DNA of 44,977 bases. It comes from Anabaena subtropica FACHB-260 (GTDB lineage: Bacteria; Cyanobacteriota; Cyanobacteriia; Cyanobacteriales; Nostocaceae). The position numbers were made by a program, and so were the translations under genes. This document shows positions 1 to 8,060 of this stretch, in pieces (within the stretch, counting starts at the first letter, position 1; each line of letters starts with the position of its first letter). The stretch covers positions 1 through 44,977 of the forward strand of contig NZ_JACJRF010000046.1 of the NCBI RefSeq assembly GCF_014697105.1, written 5' to 3'. The notes under the pieces are model-generated. The model saw only the letters and a program-made list of their open reading frames with translations. It was not told the DNA's origin and ran no database searches.

Positions 1-108
1 TTAGATTGTTAGTTTATTATCTTAAACATCGTTGTATTCCAATGCCGAGGCTTTGCCCCCCTGAGAATATGGCGATCGCATAATTCATATTGTGATTCAG
101 CAACGCCG
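1..108. other. Foreign sequence joined to the broken tnsC
   Basis: On the minus strand tnsC coding similarity stops near 108 and is replaced by GGCGTTGCTGAATC followed by AT-rich DNA with one HIP1 site (71-78). No reading frame here continues TnsC. The 14-mer resembles the start of a cyanobacterial repeat or insertion element, but that is a memory-based guess and the other end is outside the window. It could equally be a deletion junction. Confidence 0.4.
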
Positions 109-729
109 CTTAAAATCTTCGCCTGACATCTTGCCAAAGCGATGACAAGCCCGAAAACGGTTATAAACCTGCTCATCTCGCTTAATTACAGCATCCAGGC
201 GGTCTGTTCCCACCAAAATCACGGCAATTTCTAACTTGTCAAAAATATCGCGCACCTCTGCAAACGTTTTCGGCTTCAAACGGTCAGCCTCATCAACAAT
301 CAGCATCTCTACCCCGCAACCCTTGAGAACCCGAAACGTGCGATCGCGAATCTCTGCAACTGTTCCTTTTGTCACCTGATACTTCAAATGCTCCAGAATC
401 ACGCCAAACAATTCCTTAGCACCACACTCTTGAGGAATTTGAATATAAGCAACAGGCACAGTTGGCGGTTGTCCTGGTTCTTGCTTGGGTTTATGTCTGA
501 GTCTGTAGGCATCACAACCCATTGTTTTACCAGTTCTTGACTCTCCCACAACCCGTCCAGACTGACGTGCTTGACGTTTTCCCTCCAGCCAGTCATGGAG
601 AATTTTGACTTGTTCGAGTGGAACAAAACTTTTACGATTCAATCTTTGAATTTCTGCTTGTAATTTGTCATCAGTGAGGGCAATATCGCCCAATTCTTGA
701 GCGACTGCTTGGGCTTGTTTTAAAGTCAT
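97..729 (-). pseudogene. tnsC: TnsC AAA+ ATPase of a type V-K CAST, 3'-truncated
   Basis: AAA+ regulator that in type V-K CRISPR-associated transposons polymerises on target DNA and links Cas12k/TniQ to the transposase TnsB. Walker A (GESRTGKT, about residues 62-69) and Walker B (MLIVDEADRL, about 140-150) are present, as is the segment VGTDRLDAVIKRDEQV. From memory the family is about 276 residues; this frame stops at 210. Similarity to the Scytonema TnsC as I remember it runs to GEDFK and then ends abruptly with Arg-Arg-Cys-stop near position 108. The missing part is the C-terminal lid/helical region, so the product is probably non-functional. It lies directly downstream of tnsB with the same orientation. 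The start at 729 is the ATG matching the family N-terminus. Seen: motifs and truncation. Inferred: loss of function. Confidence 0.85.
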
Positions 730-778
730 TTTTTAAAATCCGTAGGGCTTGTTTTAAAGTCATTTTTTAAAATCCGTA
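711..778. repeat. Perfect 34-bp tandem duplication at the tnsB/tnsC junction
   Basis: The 34 bases at 711-744 are repeated exactly at 745-778. The unit carries the 3' end of tnsB including its TAA (767-769) and the start of tnsC including its ATG (729-727). The duplication leaves tnsB intact and pushes tnsC 34 bp further away. It also leaves a second copy of the tnsC ATG context (ATG at 763-761), which opens in a frame that does not continue into tnsC because 34 is not a multiple of three. Confidence 0.95.
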
Positions 779-2510
779 GTCTTCGCGCATTTGTTCGTAA
801 TCAAATACCTCTGGCATCTCCAATTCTTCCTGAGATTGGGGAGATGCTATTTCTAGCTGTTCTACTTCAACAAGCGATGGTTGTTTAGCTTTTTTAAGTT
901 CCATCTGTTCGGCTTTTTGACGTTCCTTCTTGGTTGGCTTTTGGTTGACAAAAGTTTCACGCTCCCTGAATTCTGCCAAAATTGAGCGATTGCTAATTGT
1001 CTTACCAGCCTCTCGAATCTTACGACTACTGGCTTTGGCTTCATCTAAAGACAATTGCTCTGTCTCCAAATCTTGAGCAAATGCCCTAGCAACAAACTCC
1101 TCCCGATTTCCTTGTTGGCGGTAAACCAATATAGTTGTGATATCTCTAGGGTCGAATCGTAAAATAATACTTTCCCCTGCGTATCCTGCTAAAAGTTCAC
1201 CTCGATACATGATGTTTTCAAATTGCAGGTAGCCTCCTCTTTGAATCTGCCGTCGTGTTTGTTTCATGAGGCAGATATCCAAGTCTCGCTCTGATATGGC
1301 ATCTGGAACTGCAATCAACCCAGATTCCCAGCGTTGAAATCGAGTTTGCTCGCCCATACGTGCATCAATTCGCTGGTTATAGTGATTGACGATATAACGT
1401 ACTAACTGCTGCTCTAGCTGTCTTAAGGTAAGACAAGCTTCTTTTTCTGCTTCTTCTGGTCGCTCTTGCACATTCGACCCAGTGTATCCTGGTAAATTAG
1501 AGAATAATTCGGTGTTAAAGGTCTTAAAAGGACGCTCGACAATACCCCCTTCACTGGGGCGAAGCTCCTTCGGAGCCGCTTCGCTAACGCGTAAATGACA
1601 AACAAAACCTAGTTGTACTGCAATTTGTTGCAAGTGATTAGAACGAAAATCTTTACCACCATCTGTATAAAAATGTTCCGGCAAACCATAAGTACCCCAT
1701 TCTTGATGGAGTCCATATTCTGAACCATACTGTTTGGGCAAAATGGCATGACGCAACGCCAAAGCTACTACCTGAGAACTAGGTGCGTCATAGCCCAAAT
1801 TAATACCTATAATGCAACGGGAGTAACTATCTACAACTGTTGTCAACCAGGGACGACCTAGAATTTTGCCATGCTGGTCTACCAATAAAGCATCTACACG
1901 GGTATGGTCACACTGCCAAACATGGTTACTGTAATCTACAGATAAATCTTTTCCATCACGGGTTTTCATTGCTAGGCGTGACCCCCGCCAACCGGGACTG
2001 CGAACGCTTTTAGCTTTCTCTTGCTTCTCAATTAATGGTTGCAAAATGCGGTATACCGTCATGTGAGACGGAGGCTTGACACCGAGTTCATCAGCCCTTG
2101 CTCGGACTCTTACAGCCACCTGCTGGCGAGTCATTCTTTTACTACCTTTATTGCCTTCTTTGTAGGTTTTTAAGATAAATTCTTGCCAATTTTCGTTAAC
2201 TCGGTGTTTTCCTTTGTCTGCACGTTGAGGTTGAGTTAGTCCCGCTAACCCTTCTTGCTCCCATTTATCAATTAGTCGCCGTACCGTTCGCACAGATTTA
2301 CCCAGCTTTACTGCTGCTTGTTGGAGCTTTTGAGCATATGTTTTGCGATCGCCTGCTTCCAGAAGACTTTGAATCACCTCCATTTTTAACTTTGCCTCAT
2401 CCGTAAGTTCCGAGACAATTACATTTGCTTCGGTGATACTGCTGCTTGAGTCTGTAATGCTTGTCTTGGTTGCAGGTATGTCAGAAAAATCAGCGTCCTG
2501 CATAAACATA
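767..2510 (-). CDS. tnsB: TnsB transposase (DDE) of a type V-K CAST
   Basis: Rve/DDE transposase that cuts and joins the ends of a Tn7-like, Cas12k-guided transposon. N-terminal winged-helix/HTH segments bind the end repeats (about residues 40-140 of the product). The catalytic core has QCDHTRVD, YTDGGKDF and GGIVERPF, supplying the three acids. The C-terminus ends EQMREDYGF, the same type of tail as the Scytonema TnsB I remember (about 584 aa). An ATG at 2557 is also in frame, but it lies inside a terminal repeat and adds an atypical 16-residue leader, so I prefer the ATG at 2510 (or 2504). Oddity: between CHLR and RPSEGG, just before the catalytic Glu, there is an extra nine-residue stretch encoded by a palindromic repeat (see 1560-1595). 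Activity is therefore uncertain even though the frame is open. Confidence 0.9.
1560..1595. repeat. Palindromic small repeat inserted in frame in tnsB
   Basis: Plus strand reads GCGAAGCTCCTTCGGAGC then CGCTTCGC. This is nested self-complementary DNA (GCTCCTTCGGAGC; GCGAAGC...GCTTCGC), the style of very small dispersed elements in Nostoc genomes. In the protein it adds VSEAAPKEL where the remembered Scytonema TnsB has a single Asp. That Asp sits in CGC GAT CGC, a HIP1 octamer, suggesting the repeat landed in or next to a HIP1 site. Sequence and palindrome are seen; ancestry is inferred. Confidence 0.7.
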
Positions 2511-2544
2511 ATTGTTTCATTGAAACATATATGTATATTGTACC

Positions 2545-2788
2545 TACACAGTGACATTTAATCTGTTAATTTTTCTAAAATTCAAGAATTTTCTTGTTTC
2601 TGTGAAGTGACAGTTAAATTGTGAAATTTCAGGAATTGGACATTTAATTTGTGAATACAGCCAAAATAAAGTTATGAGAATTGAGCTAATCAAAAACCTG
2701 CCATAACCTTTGTTAGGAAAGGCTTTTAGCTATTTACCTATTTTGTGACAAGATTTTGTTAATTAGACAAATAATTAGTTAATGTACA
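2545..2788 (-). mobile_element. CAST left end with five TnsB-type binding repeats
   Basis: Upstream of tnsB are five similar motifs on the plus strand of the form GACA-N-TTAAT-N-TGT-N-AA. They are at about 2553-2569, 2609-2625, 2639-2655, 2747-2762 and 2766-2782. The outermost runs into TGTACA (2783-2788), which on the minus strand starts TGTACATTAACTAATTA, the classical form of a V-K CAST terminus. This sets the element boundary at 2788 and places tnsB immediately inside the left end, as in known CASTs. The host flank starts at 2789 with ACTTG, the 5 bp to look for as target duplication. No tRNA gene is seen in the flank. Confidence 0.8.
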
Positions 2789-2951
2789 ACTTGCGGCTTT
2801 CTTAGGGTCTTTCTCGATAAGACAAAGAAGTTTATCTACCATCGGATACAAGTGTTTAATATTACTTATATCCACCTTATTTACATTTAAGGGCTATGTT
2901 AATGATAATATATTGCTACCCCAGTTATCAATTCAATACCTGTGGTTTCCA

Positions 2952-4301
2952 TTAATCTTTCCAATTTTTAATATCGCTATCATTTTCTAAATTTTGAATA
3001 ACTCGGTGATATCTTTCTGCTACATCTTTGCGGTCTTGTTCTTGTGAGAGTCCCTCATGACTATCTTGTAAAATCATGTCAGCATGATGCCGTAGGACTG
3101 CTTGATAGTGGGAATTTTTAGTATAAGTTGCAATTAAAGCAATAGCTTCTAACAAACGCATAATTACTGCAACATCAGAACGTCCATACTGGCGAATTTG
3201 GTTAAAAGCTGTATCCATTAATCCAGTAAACTTTACACCTTCAGCAATGACGCGTAGCTGATTATGATCGTAGCGATAAGGTGAAGGAAACTTTCTTTGC
3301 ACAAGATGACAGAACCCTGCACCTAATTGATCAATACAGCGAATTGCAGTGAATGGATCATTCACCCCAGGAGAAATAGCACGTAAGGCAATTTCTACTA
3401 ACTGATTGATGGGAAATTCTACATCCTGTTGTTCTGTACGTTCTTTATCGATAATGAAGGCATTATTAATTTTTTTAGTCAGTTTTGAATGCGGTTTGTG
3501 ACCAGGGAAAATCAAGACTAAATCACTACCTTGAACTACAAATTTTCCTGGACGAATTTGTAAATGTATGAGTAAATTATAATGACAAGCAATTTTCATT
3601 AATTCTTCATTATCAATTGCTTGTAAATAACCAGTGCTATTGGCTCGAATCGGTACAGCTTCTTCACTAAAAGGCGGAGGAATTTCTGCAACTCCAAGGC
3701 TGTCCTCTGGTTCACCACGCCCTATTTTTTCGGGAAATAGTCGTTTAATTGCTGAATGTAAATCTGCACTCACATTTTGAATTACATGAGACGCTTGAAT
3801 GATTGTGGAAGCGTGATGAATAAAATAAATCAAAATACCAATGCTAATAATTGCCAGTAAAATGCCGACTGTCACCGCCAGTTGTGGCACAAATTGGCTG
3901 TATCCATCTCCTTCACCTCGAATGGTGCGCAGTACAAATAAGCAGTAGATGAAAGTACCAAGGAATGTGCCAAGTACAACTTGATTTCCCGTATCCTGCA
4001 TAAAATTACGCAGAAGTCGGGGGCCAAAATTGGCAGCAGCCAATTGCAGTGCGACGATGGTAATTGAAAAGGCTGTAGCAGCAACACTTACCATTGAACC
4101 TGCTACAGCTTCTAGGAGCGATCGCGCTCCATCAGCTCCACCAGTATAAACCCACCAATAATCAATTTCTACCTTGTCTGTACGGTCAAGATTCAGCATT
4201 GTGAAAGCTAAAGCAGTAGCTAATACCGCCATAACTGCTGGTATGAACCAATAACTAGAGTGGAGCTGATCCCACAGTTTGCTAATCTTGACGTTTTTCA
4301 T
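2952..4301 (-). CDS. DUF2254 membrane protein
   Basis: Predicted inner-membrane protein of the DUF2254 family, function unknown. Four membrane segments are visible at about residues 17-37, 60-90, 108-124 and 141-164. They are followed by a soluble C-terminal half with the family-type stretches LQLAAANFGPRLLRNF and ISPGVNDPFTA. The length of 449 aa is normal for the family as I remember it. The ATG at 4301 is only 11 bp after the stop of the MscS gene, so it is probably the last gene of the membrane-protein operon starting at 7499. No enzyme motif is recognised. Confidence 0.8.
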   Translation of the reverse strand: MKNVKISKLWDQLHSSYWFIPAVMAVLATALAFTMLNLDRTDKVEIDYWWVYTGGADGARSLLEAVAGSMVSVAATAFSITIVALQLAAANFGPRLLRNFMQDTGNQVVLGTFLGTFIYCLFVLRTIRGEGDGYSQFVPQLAVTVGILLAIISIGILIYFIHHASTIIQASHVIQNVSADLHSAIKRLFPEKIGRGEPEDSLGVAEIPPPFSEEAVPIRANSTGYLQAIDNEELMKIACHYNLLIHLQIRPGKFVVQGSDLVLIFPGHKPHSKLTKKINNAFIIDKERTEQQDVEFPINQLVEIALRAISPGVNDPFTAIRCIDQLGAGFCHLVQRKFPSPYRYDHNQLRVIAEGVKFTGLMDTAFNQIRQYGRSDVAVIMRLLEAIALIATYTKNSHYQAVLRHHADMILQDSHEGLSQEQDRKDVAERYHRVIQNLENDSDIKNWKD

Positions 4302-4312
4302 CGTTTGGTGGT

Positions 4313-5305
4313 TTAAGAATCTACTTTGCCGTTACCATCTTGTGAGGCGCGCGCTTGAGCAAGTAACCTGAGCGAATCACTGACACGGCGAGGCTTTGGT
4401 ACTTCGCTTTTCCCGGCTGGCCAACCTTCACGCTGACGGGAGCGGTTTCCATCTGTCTCTTCAGTTTGGTCGTGAAATAAAATTTGTTGTGTTGGGAAGG
4501 GTAAATCAATGCCGTTAGCAACAAGCGTTTTCTTAATTGCAGAGATTACCTTGTCCCGTGAAGATAAATCATCTGCCCTGCGTGGTGGTTTTATCCACCA
4601 GCGCACACGAATGTTGACCGTACTTCCAGCAAGTTCCATCGCCAGTACATCAGGCGCAGGATCTTTTAAAACTTCATCTATGCTATGCACAGCATCTAAC
4701 ATTAACTGCTTGGCTTGGTCAATATCATCGCCATAGCCAATACCGACATCGTACTCTAGTCGGCGGTTATCAAAAGCCGTGTTAACAGTTACAGAATTAG
4801 TAAACAATTCCGAGTTAGGAATAACAATCCGCCGACCATCATAAGTTCTAATTGTCGTTGCCCGTGTCTCAATATTCTCTACAGTCCCCTCAAAACCTTT
4901 AAATACAATTTGGTCATCAATTTGAAAAGGTTCAGTTAGCAGAATTAAAATCCCAGCGAGGAAGTTTTGCAGAATATCGCGGAAGGCAAAACCAATGGCA
5001 ACACCACTAATTCCTAACAGTTGCACCAAATCACCGGCTCTAAATGTAGGAATCACAATGGAAAGGGCGATAAATAACCCAATCAAAATTGTTACACCTT
5101 GCGCTAACCTTCCTAATACTAATCCTAGATTTCGAGCATAACGACGATGGCGAGTTAATCGCTTGACTAGTGCCTTAATTCTGCTAGCAATAAACAAAAA
5201 GAATATAAAGACAATCAACGCTAAGACAATATTGGGTAGCAAAGCGATGAAACCGTTAATCATGCTTTGAACCTTGTCCCACGCTGTGGATATTTCTGCA
5301 TTCAT
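4313..5305 (-). CDS. MscS-type mechanosensitive channel
   Basis: Small-conductance mechanosensitive channel family; opens under membrane tension and releases solutes on osmotic downshock. Three hydrophobic segments lie at about 17-40, 65-85 and 94-125. The third has the Gly/Ala-rich pore helix pattern (GISGVAIGFAFRDILQNFLAG). The beta domain signature follows (TVENIETRATTIRTYDGRR, then IPNSELFTN, about 141-170). At 330 aa it is a short, MscS-like member without extra N-terminal helices. The C-terminal tail is charged and low in structure. It sits 59 bp downstream of the ion-channel gene and 11 bp upstream of the DUF2254 gene, suggesting one transcript. Confidence 0.88.
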   Translation of the reverse strand: MNAEISTAWDKVQSMINGFIALLPNIVLALIVFIFFLFIASRIKALVKRLTRHRRYARNLGLVLGRLAQGVTILIGLFIALSIVIPTFRAGDLVQLLGISGVAIGFAFRDILQNFLAGILILLTEPFQIDDQIVFKGFEGTVENIETRATTIRTYDGRRIVIPNSELFTNSVTVNTAFDNRRLEYDVGIGYGDDIDQAKQLMLDAVHSIDEVLKDPAPDVLAMELAGSTVNIRVRWWIKPPRRADDLSSRDKVISAIKKTLVANGIDLPFPTQQILFHDQTEETDGNRSRQREGWPAGKSEVPKPRRVSDSLRLLAQARASQDGNGKVDS

Positions 5306-5364
5306 GAACTTTCCTCACTCAATTTGGGATTTTAGACTTATTTGGTCAACACTTTTTATGATTC

Positions 5365-6174
5365 TCATTGCTGTGAATTCTGATGCAATAATTGTTGAAT
5401 TTCCTCCCGTAAGGCTACGATTTCACTCTGAAGTAGTTGGATAGATTTTGCTCCAGCTAATTCGGCTTCATCATCATCAGCATCTCGATCAATAAAGAAT
5501 GTCGCCAGAGTAGCAGTTACATAACCAAACACAGCAAAGGCATACAACGCCAAGAAAAAACACAGCACCCGACCTTCAGGGGTTTTTGGCCAATAATCAG
5601 AACCCATTGTGGTGATGAGCATTGCTGTCCACCATAAAGCAGTGCCGTAGTTGTGCAGTCCAGATTCCACAGGCACTTCATTCTCAAACGCATACATCCC
5701 TGCTGCTCCTAATAAAGTAACAATCATGGTTAACGCCACAACATAACCAAACCCGCGACGGCTCACACTTGCTGTTAAAACCCTCATTCCTCGGTTAGCA
5801 CGGGTCATGACTCGCAATAGTTGTAGTCCTCTTACAGCCCGTGCTGTTCGTAATATTTTGATAACTCGGATAATCCGAAAAGTCCGCAGTGCAGGCAAAA
5901 AGAGAGAAATAACTGTTAGCCAGTTGCTTTTGATATAGGAAGGTCTATGAGGAGCGATCGCTAGTTTCAGTAAAAAATCTAATATAAAAATAATCCAGAT
6001 AGTAATGCTAACGGCTTGCAGTAAAGAATTTAACCCCCAGATAATCTCAATAATGAATAGTGCTAGCCACACAAAACCCAACACCAGCATCGGCGTTTCT
6101 AGCCAATCCTCCAACTGTTGCAAAACTTCGCTGCGTTCTTTTTCTAGGGCTTGTTTTTCTGAAAGCATAGTCAT
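5365..6174 (-). CDS. Voltage-sensor ion channel (VIC family) with non-standard filter
   Basis: Six-transmembrane ion channel. S1-S3 lie in about residues 28-95. S4 is a long Arg/Lys-rich helix (LRTFRIIRVIKILRTARAVR, about 96-115) typical of voltage sensors. S5 is at 142-163, then a pore loop and S6 at 202-228. A short acidic linker and a Gln-rich helical tail end the protein at 269 aa. The selectivity-filter position reads TTMGSDY (188-194) rather than the potassium signature TVGYGD, so ion preference cannot be assumed to be potassium. The ATG at 6174 sits in short heptamer-like repeats (GTCATTA). It belongs with the DUF389, MscS and DUF2254 genes on the same strand. Confidence 0.82.
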   Translation of the reverse strand: MTMLSEKQALEKERSEVLQQLEDWLETPMLVLGFVWLALFIIEIIWGLNSLLQAVSITIWIIFILDFLLKLAIAPHRPSYIKSNWLTVISLFLPALRTFRIIRVIKILRTARAVRGLQLLRVMTRANRGMRVLTASVSRRGFGYVVALTMIVTLLGAAGMYAFENEVPVESGLHNYGTALWWTAMLITTMGSDYWPKTPEGRVLCFFLALYAFAVFGYVTATLATFFIDRDADDDEAELAGAKSIQLLQSEIVALREEIQQLLHQNSQQ

Positions 6175-6209
6175 TAGTCATTAGTTTTTTCTCTTAAACC
6201 CCTACACCC

Positions 6210-7499
6210 CTAAAGTTCCGTATTTCTTAGAGGAGTTTCTAGCACGTTGACATCAACTAAAGGTGTGACATTAAAATCTTGCTTTAATAATTGAGTTTGA
6301 ATAGCTTGGGTGAGGCGATCGCGAATTTCTTCACTAGATGCTGTAGCTTGCGGTTGACGCTGCACATAAACAACAGATAGTAAGGTATCTTGACCTGCAA
6401 TATTGGCTCGTGTGAAGCGTACATTCGACTCGACTAATTTTGCTAACCCAACTTGTTCTACAGTTTTTTGGACTTGGGCGTTAGCACGTTGGGCTAGGCT
6501 GGAACGTTGGAGATTAGGAGAATTAATAAACTGCCATGTGAGTAAAGCTGCTAATGCTATGACAGTGATCACTAAGGCAGAAAAGAATACCCGTTTTTTA
6601 CCACGCTGATAGCGAGTTCCTTGAGCAGACAGCCCGAACATACGAAACAAGAGGGTTGCTGATAAATTGATGCCGCATAGTTGCAAAAACAGCAAAAACA
6701 CCGCAGAAATTACCATATCCCACCTGCCAACCGCACTGGCCATACCGACAATTCCCGCAGGTGGGGCTAGGGAAGCGGCAACTAACATTCCTGTTGCTGC
6801 ACCAGATACTAAACTACTGCGCTCTGACTGTACCAAATTGAGTGCGCCTGCTGCTCCGGCTGCAAGTGGTAAAATTACTGCCACGGCTGAAACTTGGCTA
6901 TTGTCTAACATTAAACTTGTTGGAATTTCTTGCCTGAGTATCAGACTCAGTAACCAAGTAGTAAAAATTGTGACTGCTAAAGCGGCAAAATATCGTAAAA
7001 TACTCCGCCCTAAGAGTGAGCGATCGCCCCAAGCAGTAGCAATGGCTGTATTCATGGCTGGGCCTGCAAATGGCGCAATCAGCATCGCCGCTACCAGCAA
7101 GTAACTTGTATTAGTGTACAAGCCAATCCAGACTACAAAGCCCGCAAGTGCTGCATAACCAAGAAAGCCTTGCCATGAGCCAACGCTTTGTAGCCCGGAA
7201 AGCAAAATCTCAATCGGACTACGTTCCTCCACATCCACAACCTGTTGTGGTGCTTCCGATGCAGGTGGTTGTAGAGCTATCACACCAGTTGGTATCAGCG
7301 TGATATGTACTTTGGGTAAGTCTTGCAATTCCTCTATAACTTTCCCTACTTCTCGATTAGAAACGTGAACCATCACTATATCAATCGGTTCGTCTGCATT
7401 CCCTTCAAATCGTGCCAAATTTGAGCCGTTATGGGATTTGGCAATGTCAATCACTGCTTTTCCGTCGCTTCTTGGCACTTGGATAATAAGTTGACGCAT
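6210..7499 (-). CDS. DUF389 (TIGR00341-type) membrane protein
   Basis: Polytopic membrane protein with an N-terminal soluble region of about 85 residues resembling an ACT-like fold, then several hydrophobic helices (from about residue 108 to 325) and a soluble C-terminal domain. This is the layout of DUF389 proteins, function unknown. Gly/Ala/Pro-rich stretches such as IAPFAGPAMNTAIATAWGD and AASLAPPAGIVGMA fit the family. The start is decided by a strong AGGAGG (minus strand, just upstream) with 5-nt spacing to the ATG at 7499; the in-frame GTG at 7505 overlaps that ribosome-binding site. It is the first gene of a four-gene membrane-protein run. Confidence 0.82.
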   Translation of the reverse strand: MRQLIIQVPRSDGKAVIDIAKSHNGSNLARFEGNADEPIDIVMVHVSNREVGKVIEELQDLPKVHITLIPTGVIALQPPASEAPQQVVDVEERSPIEILLSGLQSVGSWQGFLGYAALAGFVVWIGLYTNTSYLLVAAMLIAPFAGPAMNTAIATAWGDRSLLGRSILRYFAALAVTIFTTWLLSLILRQEIPTSLMLDNSQVSAVAVILPLAAGAAGALNLVQSERSSLVSGAATGMLVAASLAPPAGIVGMASAVGRWDMVISAVFLLFLQLCGINLSATLLFRMFGLSAQGTRYQRGKKRVFFSALVITVIALAALLTWQFINSPNLQRSSLAQRANAQVQKTVEQVGLAKLVESNVRFTRANIAGQDTLLSVVYVQRQPQATASSEEIRDRLTQAIQTQLLKQDFNVTPLVDVNVLETPLRNTEL

Positions 7500-8060
7500 T
7501 TTCACCTCCTGCCGCTAACCATCTTGCTTTTTCAGGTAATAACTCTACTATCCAAAGAGATATTTTCTGAAACAGAACATTCGCTCCTCGTTAGCAATGC
7601 GTAGATCAAGCAGATTATGCTCAAAGGATATATTGAGTTATTTCCTCGGCTTAAATTAACCCTAGCTGGGTGAATTTTTCTGAAGAAATTAGCTATATTC
7701 CTAATTTTTAAACATGATATCTGGAATGAAAAAGGATTTATAATTCGAGCAATTATGGATGCGTATGCTTGTAATTATTGCATTTTTATCATAATTAATT
7801 CACCATTAATAGACTTAGCTTTTGATTATGTATGAATTACGTCTAAAGAAATAAGATGATTTCATTCGGTGGTATTAATTTACTTTTTAAAAACCCGAAT
7901 CCACCAAAAATCCACTATTGACTAATAACAATGGAATCATTAGAAATCAATCGGTATCAGTAAATAATTTTCGGCTTGAGAAATATTTGATAATTTCAAT
8001 TTCATCTCAAAATTTCTTAATATCTTACTTTTCCACGTTTTCCAGCCATTATCTCTGTGT
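7500..8060. other. AT-rich intergenic region
   Basis: 560 bp between the start of the DUF389 gene and the stop of the caspase-like gene. It should hold the promoter of the membrane-protein operon and the 3' end of the caspase-like transcript. I see no convincing terminator hairpin, repeat or small gene. Confidence 0.5.

Noticed and set aside
2789-2951. tRNA gene or CRISPR target next to the CAST left end
   Set aside because: CASTs often insert near tRNA genes, but no cloverleaf or T-loop sequence is visible here.
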